Positions 54,469 to 62,944 of a stretch of DNA of 64,000 bases are shown here, piece after piece. Each line of letters starts with the position of its first letter. The stretch's first letter is position 1. This DNA is from Cuneatibacter sp. NSJ-177 (lineage in GTDB: Bacteria; Bacillota; Clostridia; Lachnospirales; Lachnospiraceae), in NCBI RefSeq assembly GCF_022867805.1, contig NZ_JALIFO010000002.1, positions 62,001 to 126,000 of the forward strand. The letters are read 5' to 3'. The position numbers were made by a program, and so were the translations under genes. Under the pieces are notes generated by a model. It ran no database searches. It saw nothing but the letters and a program-made list of their open reading frames with translations, and had not been told where the DNA came from.

Positions 54469-54553
54469 GCGCTGCAAAATTCGTTCAGCCGAGGCTTTCG
54501 GCCTGCCCAACCGGCAGACTTTCTGCTCTGTGACCCTTCGTATTTTGCAGCGC
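54469..54553 (-). terminator. Long branched hairpin, terminator of the hydrolase-ABC operon
   Basis: 12-bp perfect outer stem (GCGCTGCAAAAT at 54469-54480, ATTTTGCAGCGC at 54542-54553) enclosing about 61 nt with two smaller stems, GCCGA/TCGGC (54488-54502) and CTGCC/GGCAG (54503-54517). On the minus strand TCTTTTTG follows, as for a terminator. The branched interior is unusual for a plain terminator. Confidence 0.6.
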
Positions 54554-54600
54554 GTCTTCCTTTTCTCTATCTACTTTCTCTCCCACTCCGAAAATAGCTT

Positions 54601-56142
54601 CTAATCCTCAACCACTCCGGTCAAAAACGCGTCCGTACTCTCCATAAAGCTGCAGTTCCTAGTATGCTCCACAAAAATCCCGTTTCCCACAAAGCGGATC
54701 CGCAGAGTGTTGATATAAGAGGTTTCCTCAAAGCAGAGTTTCAGGCAGTAACTCCCATCTTCCTTCCAGGCCCCGCTTGCCGCCACCTTCTCAAACAGGA
54801 TGGAAATGTCCGTGTCCGTATCCTTTGTCTTTACCGAGGTTTCCCCCTCGGCCCAACAGTCAAACCCGATCGGGGCGGTAAACACGCCTTCCCGGCTTTC
54901 CAGCGTAAAGGAATCCTTCCCTTCCTCCGAAAAGTGGAAGGTCAGAGCATTCCAGTTCAGCCGGTTATCCCCCAGGCGGTAGCGCCTTCCGGAATAAGCA
55001 AGACGCTCTTCGGCTCCGGAGGGGCGTCCCGCGGGAACCGGAATGCGGAACCCGGAAATCCGCTTCCGCTCTTCCTCCCAAAGGGCTTCCCCCTGCACCA
55101 TTCCTGTCTTTCCCAGGGCTTCAGACGACTCCTTCATTCCCGGAACCAGAACCTCCCAGACCAGATTTTCAATGGCTTGGCGCTCCGGCCCATTGGCGCC
55201 CGCCGTGTAAACCACCACGGCTCCCAGTTCCGGGAACACGGTGCAGATCTGACCGCAGGCTCCGCGAAGGGAAAACGCATTTTCCCTGGAATCCACCCAG
55301 ATCTGGTAGCCGTAGCCAGCCATGTCAGGGTTCGCCTTCGAGTGCATGGGAATCTGCACGGTTGTGGCCCGGTTCACCCAATCCTCGCTTAAGAGCTGCC
55401 GGTCTTTCCAGCGTCCTTTCTGCATCAGGAAAATTCCGGTTTTCAGCAGATCTTCGGTCTTAACCATCAAACCCCAGCCGCCGACATCATACCCCTTCGG
55501 GTCCAGCTCCCAGGTAGCTCCCGTGATGCCAAGAGGTCCGAACAGCTTTTCTTCCAAATATTCCAGTATGGTTCTCCCGGTCGCAAGCTGCACGATCACC
55601 GAGAGCATGTAGGTGCCGTGGGTACAGTAGACAAACTCTGTTCCCGGCTCATAGGCCACATAGTGGTGAAAGAAATTCCGGACCCAGTCAATGTCGTCCA
55701 GGATCTTTTCCTCGTGGAAGCAGCCGGGGCTCCGGGCCAGAACATCGTCGGGCCGCGGCCAGTTAAAATCATGGGGATCCGCGGCAAATCCGGTGCTCAT
55801 GGTCAGGAGATGCCGCACCGTCATCTTTTCCATATTTTCACAGGTCTTAGCCGGAAGGCGGTCCTGAAAAAAGGAAACCACCGACTGGTCCAAAGACAAT
55901 ACCCCTTCCTCCACGGCAAAACCTACCGCAAGGCCGGTATAGGTTTTGCTGGCGGAAAACAGCGTGTGGCCCAGTTCCCTCCGGTAAGGCTCCCAGTAAG
56001 CTTCCGCCGCGATCCCGCCGTTCTTGTAGACCAAAAAGGAGTGAAGGCCCAGTTCGGGATCCTCCAGCTTCCGATACAATTCCGCCAACGAGGCGGGGGA
56101 AATCCCCGCCTCGTCCGCCGTAATCCGTTTAAATTCACTCAT
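54601..56142 (-). CDS. Serine hydrolase, class C beta-lactamase fold
   Basis: 513 residues. The catalytic SxxK motif is S63-A-S-K66 in LFSASKTYTG. The second motif, usually YSN/YAN, is Y172-C-T here (FVYCTHGTYML), so the Asn is replaced by Thr. The N-terminal ~340 residues are the penicillin-binding/esterase fold; the ~150 C-terminal residues are beta-rich and probably an accessory domain. No signal peptide, so it acts in the cytoplasm. Relatives include D-aminopeptidases, esterases and amide hydrolases. Three bp after the ABC permease stop, it is the last gene of that operon and likely works on the imported compound. Confidence 0.83.
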   Translation of the reverse strand: MSEFKRITADEAGISPASLAELYRKLEDPELGLHSFLVYKNGGIAAEAYWEPYRRELGHTLFSASKTYTGLAVGFAVEEGVLSLDQSVVSFFQDRLPAKTCENMEKMTVRHLLTMSTGFAADPHDFNWPRPDDVLARSPGCFHEEKILDDIDWVRNFFHHYVAYEPGTEFVYCTHGTYMLSVIVQLATGRTILEYLEEKLFGPLGITGATWELDPKGYDVGGWGLMVKTEDLLKTGIFLMQKGRWKDRQLLSEDWVNRATTVQIPMHSKANPDMAGYGYQIWVDSRENAFSLRGACGQICTVFPELGAVVVYTAGANGPERQAIENLVWEVLVPGMKESSEALGKTGMVQGEALWEEERKRISGFRIPVPAGRPSGAEERLAYSGRRYRLGDNRLNWNALTFHFSEEGKDSFTLESREGVFTAPIGFDCWAEGETSVKTKDTDTDISILFEKVAASGAWKEDGSYCLKLCFEETSYINTLRIRFVGNGIFVEHTRNCSFMESTDAFLTGVVED

Positions 56143-56145
56143 CTC

Positions 56146-57408
56146 CTATACCTCTTCACTCTTTTTCTTCCGGTCCACGCGGGATCTCCAGGCATGGAGG
56201 ATCAGGGCGACGGCAATGATGCCATAGCAGGCCACCATCCGGAAGTATCCTCCGACCATGGAATTGGAGAACATGTTCTGGGCCGCCAGAGGGCTGACGT
56301 TGAACAGCAGATGGAACAAAAGCGTGCCTAAAATCGCCTGCCCGATCGTGGCCTTCTGCACCGAGGCTCCGCCGATCAAAATGGCGGCGACGCAGTAGGT
56401 TCCCACTTTTTCATGGCCGTAGTAGGTATCCATGGTTCCCAGGTTCTGGTAGAAGATAATCTGTCCCAGAGCGGCAATCACCGTGGAAAGGATGATCGCC
56501 TGGATCCTTACCTTATCCACCCGGATCCCGGCGGAGGCAGCCACCTTGCGGTCATGGCCGACCGCCCGCATATCCTGGCCCAGCTTCGTCTTCATAAACG
56601 CCTGGATCAAAATGCAGACTCCGATGATGACCAGATACGTCGGGATCGGCACCCGCACCATCATCTTATACATGACGAGGGCAGGCAGATTGTATCCCAC
56701 CGCGCCGGCCACGATCAGGGCGGCGCTGATGCCAAGGCGGATCCGGTATTTCTTTTCCCGGTTCTTTTTGACCAGAACGCGGAAGAGATAGTAAAGCAGG
56801 AACAATGCTCCAAAGAACATCATAGCCGTAAACAGATCCACCTTCGTGCTGACGCCGAAGATCTTAATGTCATCCAGGGCGTACTGCATGGAATCCAGGG
56901 CAATCGTATTTTTGATGCCGATTCCGCTGGAAAGCAGCAGATCTGAGGAAAATTTGATCACGCCGCCTGCGATGAACAGGAAGATAAACTGATAGATTCC
57001 ATTGGCAAAGAAGCCAAGGATCATGCTGGTGATCATTTCCTGCCCTTTGGTCTGGTTCAGCATCTTTCCGGCCAGGAAGCCGCAGAAGGAGGCCACCACC
57101 ATCGCGATCAGCATGGCGATCAGGATCGCAGGCAGCCCCTGGATCTTCCAGATGCTGACCAGGATCAGCCCCACCTGACCGCTCATGGCGCCGAGGACAA
57201 TACCGAAGTTCAGGCCCATGCCGCTGATGACCGGCAGGATCAAAGAGAGCACCAGGAGGGCGTTCCGGTCAAACCGGTTCACTAAATCCGACAGGATGGT
57301 CGGTATGCCGGTTCCCGAATAATAGACGCCGACCGCACAGAAACAGGCAAACAGCAGAGGGACAATGTTTTTTCCCAGGAAGCCCCTGACTTTTCCGTTC
57401 TTTCCCAT
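56146..57408 (-). CDS. ABC transporter permease 2 (BPD_transp_2/RbsC family)
   Basis: 420 residues with about 9-10 membrane segments; GMGLNFGIVLGAMSGQVGLILV near the N-terminus and GHDRKVAASAGIRVDKVRIQAIILS in the long loop are typical of sugar/nucleoside-type permeases. The ATG overlaps the stop of the first permease (TAATG). Works as a heterodimer with it. Confidence 0.9.
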   Translation of the reverse strand: MGKNGKVRGFLGKNIVPLLFACFCAVGVYYSGTGIPTILSDLVNRFDRNALLVLSLILPVISGMGLNFGIVLGAMSGQVGLILVSIWKIQGLPAILIAMLIAMVVASFCGFLAGKMLNQTKGQEMITSMILGFFANGIYQFIFLFIAGGVIKFSSDLLLSSGIGIKNTIALDSMQYALDDIKIFGVSTKVDLFTAMMFFGALFLLYYLFRVLVKKNREKKYRIRLGISAALIVAGAVGYNLPALVMYKMMVRVPIPTYLVIIGVCILIQAFMKTKLGQDMRAVGHDRKVAASAGIRVDKVRIQAIILSTVIAALGQIIFYQNLGTMDTYYGHEKVGTYCVAAILIGGASVQKATIGQAILGTLLFHLLFNVSPLAAQNMFSNSMVGGYFRMVACYGIIAVALILHAWRSRVDRKKKSEEV

Positions 57409-58448
57409 TATCTTTCACCTCCTGCCTGAGACAGCGCGTACAAAATGATACCGTTGGATACGATGATCCGGAATACCTCGGACAGATTTCCGTCCGGAAG
57501 CAGCATGTTGGCCACCGGGAGCGCCGCGGTCAGCATGGTCTGGAACAGCAAGGTTCCGATGATTGCATGCCAGACGCTGACCTTTTTCATTGTAGCGCCG
57601 CCTAAAAGCACCGCTGCCATCGGGGTAAAGGACATGGTAAGCGGGGCTTCGTACATCGAATAAAAGCCATAGCTCTGCGCGTAAACCACAATGCCGAGGG
57701 CGCCCAGGGCCGTCGAGAGGGACGCGCCGATGATCCGGCAGCGGTTCACGTGGATTCCCGAAGAATTGGCGTACTCCGGGTTGTCCCCGGCTGCCTGGAG
57801 CGTCACGCCCACCTTGCTCTTACAGAAAATCCGGATGATCCAGCAGATGCCAAACACAAACAGAAATAGCCCGGTTGGGATCGTAACGCCGCCGATCTGA
57901 AATGACAGAAAATTATTGAGCACATGCTCGTAGTATCCGCTTAAGGTGACCGTGGAGCGGACACCGTCGCCGCCCATGGGCCAGATGATCGCCGGATTCT
58001 TAAAGGGCGCGATAAACCAGAACATACAGAGCAGATAGACCACCGCATAGCCCAGATAGTTTCCGATCAGCATCTCTGATCCTTTAACCCCGTTTAGAAT
58101 CCGACCGTAAAGGACGCCGACGGCGCTCCCGATCACCAGGGCGATCAGGCTGGCGCAGGCGATGCCGACCCAGGAGGTCAGTCCCATCTCAATGCTGACG
58201 AGGCCGCCGAACAGGCCGCAGACGATGCCGATGGCAAGGCCCATGTTGAGGCCGATGCCGGAGAGAATCGCAGGCATCATGGCCAGCGCAAAAATCAAGT
58301 TCATCCCAAAGCGGACCAGGGAGTCGCTGACCAGCTGCTTCATATCCTGCCCCTGCAAAAAGGCGCCGATGAAGATCAGGATGATAAAGGCAATGATGAT
58401 GATGCGGGGCAGCCCCAGCTGGTGCATCCGTTTTTTAACCGTTTCCAT
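57408..58448 (-). CDS. ABC transporter permease 1 (BPD_transp_2/RbsC family)
   Basis: 346 residues with about 8-9 membrane segments; AAGDNPEYANSSGIHVNRCRIIGASLS is the conserved cytoplasmic coupling region. It starts 12 bp after the ATPase stop, with GAGGTG as ribosome site. Two different permeases with one double-domain ATPase is the layout of the nucleoside/BMP importers. Confidence 0.9.
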   Translation of the reverse strand: METVKKRMHQLGLPRIIIIAFIILIFIGAFLQGQDMKQLVSDSLVRFGMNLIFALAMMPAILSGIGLNMGLAIGIVCGLFGGLVSIEMGLTSWVGIACASLIALVIGSAVGVLYGRILNGVKGSEMLIGNYLGYAVVYLLCMFWFIAPFKNPAIIWPMGGDGVRSTVTLSGYYEHVLNNFLSFQIGGVTIPTGLFLFVFGICWIIRIFCKSKVGVTLQAAGDNPEYANSSGIHVNRCRIIGASLSTALGALGIVVYAQSYGFYSMYEAPLTMSFTPMAAVLLGGATMKKVSVWHAIIGTLLFQTMLTAALPVANMLLPDGNLSEVFRIIVSNGIILYALSQAGGER

Positions 58449-58460
58449 AGTATCACCTCT

Positions 58461-60035
58461 CTACTTTCCGCCCATGGCAAGGCCAAATTCCTCGTTGGTC
58501 GCATCCGGCGGCAGAATGTCCGCCACTTTACCGCCTGAGACAATGGCGATCCGGTCGCAGACCTGGCGCAGCTCCCCAAGCTCCGAGGACGTGAACAGAA
58601 TGGTGACGCCAGTCTCCTCATTGATCCGGGAGATCGTCTCCAGCACGATGGATTTCGCGCCGATGTCGATGCCTCTGGTCGGTTCCGAGACCAAGAGTAC
58701 GTCCGGCTGCAGCAGAATTGCCTTCGCAATACAAACTTTCTGCTGGTTTCCGCCGGAAAGGCTCTTCACCTCCTGTTTCGGCCCGGTGCAGCGGATTTGA
58801 AATTCTTCTATGTATTTCTTCGCGGTCTCCTCCACCTTTTTCTTGTCGATCTGGTGGAAAGGCCCGAATTTCCGAAAGAACTCATCGTGGTTTACCATGG
58901 CCGGAATCACCATGTTCATCTCGATAGAAAGATCCGGCGCAAATCCTTGCTGCTTCCGGTCCTCAGACACAAAAGCAAATTTTGCCCCGATGGAACTTTT
59001 CGGGGAATTCAGCTTTAAAGGCTTTCCGAATACGGTGATCTCCCCGAAAGTCGGATAGATTCCCATGATTCCGTTGGCAACGCCCAGTTTTCCCTGTCCG
59101 GCCAGGCCGCCGATACCGAGGATTTCCCCTTTATATACATCCAGATTGATGCCGCTGACCCGCTCCCCCGGCATATCCACCCGGAGGTTTTTGATCGACA
59201 CGGCAATCTCTTTGTTTTCCGATTCGTCCCGGTCGCGCTGCTTTACGGCGACCAGCTCTCTGCCCACCATCAGCTCGGCGATCTCGCCGGCCGTGGTATC
59301 CGCAATTTTCATGGTCTTCACATTCAGTCCGTCCCGCAGGATCGTGACCGTATCCGCCACGTACATAATCTCGCCGATCCGGTGGGTGATCAGCAAGACG
59401 GCGATGCCAAGTTTCGACAGCCGCTTGATGATATCCAGGACGATCTCCGCTTCGGACTCCGCCAATACCGCCGTGGGTTCATCCAGGATCAATAACTTTA
59501 CGTTACTCTTATCCAGCTCGCGTGCGATTTCTACAAACTGCATGTAGCCGACCGGAAGGGTTTCCACGTCGGCGTGGGGATCCAGCTCCACCCCCAGCCG
59601 GTCCAGGGATGCCTCGGCATCCTTTTCGATCTGTTCAAAATCCACATTGCGGAGCTGCTTGCCGAAAACGCGGCTCAATGCGCCGTTTTTCAGGGGTTCC
59701 CGGTTCAGCTTGATGTTCTCTCCGACCGTAAAGCCGGGGATCAGCATGAACTCCTGGTGAACCATGCCGATGCCGTAGGCAATGGCTTCCTGAGGTTTTT
59801 TGATCTGCACTTCCTTCCCGTCGATCAGGACCTTTCCCGTATATCCCCCGGTGGACGAGATCACCGGCATTCCAAACAGGATATTCATCAGCGTGGATTT
59901 TCCTGCGCCGTTCTCCCCGCAGAGCGCGTAGATCTCTCCGGGCATAATATCCAGTGAAACATCCTGAAGCACCTGGTTGCCGGAAAATGCTTTTCCGATA
60001 TTTTTCATGGAAAGCACTGGTGTAATTTCAGCCAT
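58461..60035 (-). CDS. ABC transporter ATPase with two ABC domains (RbsA/MglA-like)
   Basis: 524 residues. First domain: Walker A GENGAGKST (about 40-48), Walker B LLILDEPTAVL, H-loop ITHRI. Second domain: degenerate Walker A GGLAGQGKLGVA (about 293-304), signature LSGGNQQKVCIAKA, Walker B VLLVSEPTRGID. This tandem form is usual for sugar and nucleoside importers. A terminator-like hairpin separates it from the binding protein gene. Confidence 0.93.
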   Translation of the reverse strand: MAEITPVLSMKNIGKAFSGNQVLQDVSLDIMPGEIYALCGENGAGKSTLMNILFGMPVISSTGGYTGKVLIDGKEVQIKKPQEAIAYGIGMVHQEFMLIPGFTVGENIKLNREPLKNGALSRVFGKQLRNVDFEQIEKDAEASLDRLGVELDPHADVETLPVGYMQFVEIARELDKSNVKLLILDEPTAVLAESEAEIVLDIIKRLSKLGIAVLLITHRIGEIMYVADTVTILRDGLNVKTMKIADTTAGEIAELMVGRELVAVKQRDRDESENKEIAVSIKNLRVDMPGERVSGINLDVYKGEILGIGGLAGQGKLGVANGIMGIYPTFGEITVFGKPLKLNSPKSSIGAKFAFVSEDRKQQGFAPDLSIEMNMVIPAMVNHDEFFRKFGPFHQIDKKKVEETAKKYIEEFQIRCTGPKQEVKSLSGGNQQKVCIAKAILLQPDVLLVSEPTRGIDIGAKSIVLETISRINEETGVTILFTSSELGELRQVCDRIAIVSGGKVADILPPDATNEEFGLAMGGK

Positions 60036-60101
60036 GTGTTTCCTCCTCTCAATTCTTTTCCCATGGATAACTGCAAGACTTTTTCTTTACGCTGATTCGC
60101 A

Positions 60102-60136
60102 AAAAGCACCATAGAGTGCCCCCTTATGGTGCTTTT
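60102..60136 (-). terminator. Hairpin/attenuator between binding protein and ABC ATPase
   Basis: Perfect 12-bp stem AAAAGCACCATA/TATGGTGCTTTT with T-tract on the minus strand, 30 bp after the binding protein stop. Since the next genes clearly belong to the same importer, it is likely a leaky terminator that keeps the binding protein in excess. Confidence 0.65.
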
Positions 60137-60166
60137 CGCGTCAGCCAAAAGGCGATCGATACCGGA

Positions 60167-61402
60167 TTACAGGGTTACGAAATCCATCAGGAAGGCAAAA
60201 TACTGCGGGTAGGTCGTCCCGTTATTTTCCCATTCGGTCAGATAGACGTTCACATCCATACCGGCCATCTCATCAGCCCGCTTGTCGATGAGGTCGGTCA
60301 TCGCTTTGATATCGGTTTTCTCCGTGATCGTGCCCTCGGCATAAGCGCAGGCATAATCATAGATTGCATAGAAGTAAAGTGCGGAAGAAGCGACCGGCCA
60401 GGTCGCGGTGCGCCCGGTCATGCCAAGCTCCGCCATCTTTGCCTTGATCTGCTCCACAGCATACTGGGCGTCGTTGGACTTGTCGTCCGGGATCTGGATA
60501 CCCAGGCCGCTGATGAATCCCTGGAACGGGCTGGGGTCACAGGTGGAAGGAAGCATGGCTCCGCTCTCCACGGTGGCCTTCACGATCACGTCCATCATGG
60601 CCGTGTTGGTTCCAAAGAACGCGGTATCTTTGCCGTACTCGGTTACCTTCTTCGGGATGTCCTCCAGGATAAACTGCTGGGTTCCGGTTACACCGGCGTC
60701 GCCCATGGGATCCGGGGAGGTCTCTTCCACGAACTTGATGCCAAGCTCCTCACATTTCGCCTTCATGATGTCGCGGCGGTTTGCCAGAAGCTCCATGGCC
60801 ATATGGCGCGGGAAAGAATAATGTACAAATGTGGTGGCTCCCATGGCCTTGGCCTGCTCGATAATCGTATTTCCCATGCCGGTCTGGTTCGGGTTCAGCA
60901 TAACGTCGAAGGCGGCAGCCGACACAGCCGGGTCCTCGGCCACAACGCCGCAGGCATACCACACGTCCGGACGGACTTCCTTACAGGCCTTCACAGCCGC
61001 TGCGCAGCCGTCCTGCTCCTGGAAGATCAACAGCGCTTTCACGCTCTCGTCGGAAACCAGAGAAAGCGCCGTGGACATAATGGCTTCCGGCTCCTTGTTC
61101 GGAAGCACCGCGCCGACGATCTTATCGCCGTACTCGGCTTTCAGATTCTCATAGGCACGCACCGGCTCCTCGCCCTGGGAAGAATCCGTGTAAATGATGG
61201 CGATCTTATAATCCGAGGCCGCCTGGGCTCCGGTCGCGTCTGCCGCTGTGGATCCACCGGCCGCCGTTCCAGCTGCCGTCGTGCCGTCCGCTGCGCCTCC
61301 CGCCGCCGTGGTGGTGGTATTGCCGCCGGAACATCCGGCCAGCACAACCATCATTGCGGCCATCGCGATAGCCGCTGCTTTCTTACCTAATCTGAGTTTC
61401 AT
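60167..61402 (-). CDS. DUF3798 substrate-binding lipoprotein
   Basis: 411 residues. Lipobox LAGC (Cys24), a Thr/Ala/Gly-rich linker to about residue 62, then a periplasmic-binding-like domain: DYKIAIIYTDSSQGEEPVRA, FQEQDGCAAAVKACKEVRPD, TTFVHYSFPRHMAMELLANR. I assign it to DUF3798, whose ligand is unknown; the operon partners show it feeds a sugar/nucleoside-type ABC importer. ATG at 61402 with AAAGGAG; upstream extensions are unconserved. First gene of the operon that ends with the serine hydrolase. Confidence 0.85.
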   Translation of the reverse strand: MKLRLGKKAAAIAMAAMMVVLAGCSGGNTTTTAAGGAADGTTAAGTAAGGSTAADATGAQAASDYKIAIIYTDSSQGEEPVRAYENLKAEYGDKIVGAVLPNKEPEAIMSTALSLVSDESVKALLIFQEQDGCAAAVKACKEVRPDVWYACGVVAEDPAVSAAAFDVMLNPNQTGMGNTIIEQAKAMGATTFVHYSFPRHMAMELLANRRDIMKAKCEELGIKFVEETSPDPMGDAGVTGTQQFILEDIPKKVTEYGKDTAFFGTNTAMMDVIVKATVESGAMLPSTCDPSPFQGFISGLGIQIPDDKSNDAQYAVEQIKAKMAELGMTGRTATWPVASSALYFYAIYDYACAYAEGTITEKTDIKAMTDLIDKRADEMAGMDVNVYLTEWENNGTTYPQYFAFLMDFVTL

Positions 61403-61462
61403 GGGATCACGCTCCTTTTCTTGTCTGTTTTTTTCACATTTTCCCAATGTGTCGAACACTCC

Positions 61463-61491
61463 TTGACTTCTCCTTCCGCAGATGTTACTAT
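61463..61491 (+). promoter_or_regulatory. Promoter of the M20 amidohydrolase gene
   Basis: TTGACT (61463-61468), 17-bp spacer, TACTAT (61486-61491; an overlapping TATAAT follows at 61489). About 115 nt upstream of the start codon. No clear -35/-10 pair for the divergent importer operon was recognised. Confidence 0.5.
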
Positions 61492-61608
61492 AATGCTGTA
61501 TTTAAAGAATGCTTTCGGAATGTTCTTAATTATCATAGCATACTTTTTTACCATCCGCAAGTATTACTTGTCGAAAATCTACAACTCATCATAAAAAGGA
61601 GAGAACAG

Positions 61609-62820
61609 ATGGACAACAGAAAAATAGAGGCGGCCGGCTGCATGGCGGATTTGACCCGTTGGTACCGGGACCTGCATCAAATTCCGGAGATCGGTCTGAA
61701 TCTGCCGGAGACTTCCGCCTACATAAAAAAAGAGCTGACGGCCATGGGGTATCAGCCGGTCACTCTCTGCAATCACAGCCTGTGCGCGCTGCTCGCCGGA
61801 TCGCGTCCGGGGCCGACCATACTCCTGCGGGCCGACATGGACGCTCTTCCCATGGAAGAAATCAACGATCTCCCTTTCCGCAGCCAAAAAAAGAATGCGG
61901 CCCACATGTGCGGCCATGACTCCCATATGGCCATGCTCCTCGGCGCGGCCAAACTGCTGAAAGCCCGTCAAACCGAGCTGGCCGGAAACGTCAAATTTAT
62001 GTTCCAGGCCGGGGAGGAGGGGTTCAACGGTGCTCTGGAAATGGTTCAGGCGGGAATTTTGGAGAATCCGAAGGTGGACGCCGCCATGGCCCTTCACTGT
62101 CTCTGCGGAGACCGGTATCCCGCCGGGACCATGCTCTGCGCCGTGGACGGACCGGCCAAGGCTTCTGCGGACACCTTCTCCATCCGCGTCTATGGAACCG
62201 GCTGCCACGGCGCGATGCCGGAGACCGGCGTGGATGTGATCAATATCCTCTGCCATATCCAAAACAATCTCCAGACCATTGTCAGCCGGGAAATCAGCTG
62301 CTTTGCGCCTGCGGTCCTCTCCATCTGCCATATCGACGCCGGCAGCGCCGCCAATATTCTGCCGGAGGAGGGGATGATGGAGGGAACGATCCGCACCTTT
62401 GATGAAGCGGTGCGCAAAAAAATCAAACAGCGCCTTTCGGAGATTGCAGACGCCACAGCAGCTCAGTTCGGAGGCCGGGCAGAAGTGCTTTACGCCGACT
62501 GCCTCGGCGCAACCATCAATGATACAGATCTGGCTGCCGAACTGTTCTCTTATGTGAAGGATCTGTTGGGCCCGGAGCAAACAGACGTCATCGGACCGAT
62601 CATGGGCGCGGAGGACTTTTCGGAAGTCAGCAGCCGGGTTCCCACCGTTTACATGGACTTAAGCTTTGGAAGCATCAAGGAAGGCTATCCCCACCGCGTC
62701 CACAGCCCCTACTTCCGGATCAATGAGGAAGCCCTTCCGGTCGGGGCCGCCTGCTTTGCGGAGTGCGCCATGCGGTATTTAGAGACCCACGGGAAGAAGG
62801 GGGCGGATTCCGCCTCTTAA
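61609..62820 (+). CDS. M20D-family amidohydrolase/aminoacylase
   Basis: 403 residues. Metal and catalytic motifs of the M20D group: ADMDALPMEE, HMCGHDSHMAMLLGAAKLL, FQAGEEGFNGA (the catalytic Glu pair), and a later His in ALHCLCGD; the small lid domain is in the middle (about 175-290). Such enzymes remove acyl groups from N-acyl amino acids, or hydrolyse IAA conjugates and dipeptides. ATG at 61609 with AAAAGGAGAG; a longer frame runs through the promoter. Divergent from the importer operon, convergent to the second amidohydrolase. Confidence 0.9.
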   Translation: MDNRKIEAAGCMADLTRWYRDLHQIPEIGLNLPETSAYIKKELTAMGYQPVTLCNHSLCALLAGSRPGPTILLRADMDALPMEEINDLPFRSQKKNAAHMCGHDSHMAMLLGAAKLLKARQTELAGNVKFMFQAGEEGFNGALEMVQAGILENPKVDAAMALHCLCGDRYPAGTMLCAVDGPAKASADTFSIRVYGTGCHGAMPETGVDVINILCHIQNNLQTIVSREISCFAPAVLSICHIDAGSAANILPEEGMMEGTIRTFDEAVRKKIKQRLSEIADATAAQFGGRAEVLYADCLGATINDTDLAAELFSYVKDLLGPEQTDVIGPIMGAEDFSEVSSRVPTVYMDLSFGSIKEGYPHRVHSPYFRINEEALPVGAACFAECAMRYLETHGKKGADSAS

Positions 62821-62841
62821 ACGCCGGAACTTTTCCACAGA

Positions 62842-62887
62842 AAAAGGAGCGGGAGGATTTTTTTGTCCTTCTGCTCCTTTGCTTTTC
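62842..62887. terminator. Terminator between the two amidohydrolase genes
   Basis: Imperfect long stem: AAAGGAGC-GGGAGGA pairs with TCCTTCT-GCTCCTTT, followed by GCTTTTCC on the plus strand. Confidence 0.6.
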
Positions 62888-62944
62888 CCTTCCTGTTAAC
62901 CGGGCCAAACGATCCGGCGGCAGGCAGCCGCGCCCGCCAATGTC

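Noticed and set aside
60116-61390. 424-codon open frame on the plus strand
   Set aside because: Antisense to the DUF3798 lipoprotein; arises from lack of stops in GC-rich third positions.
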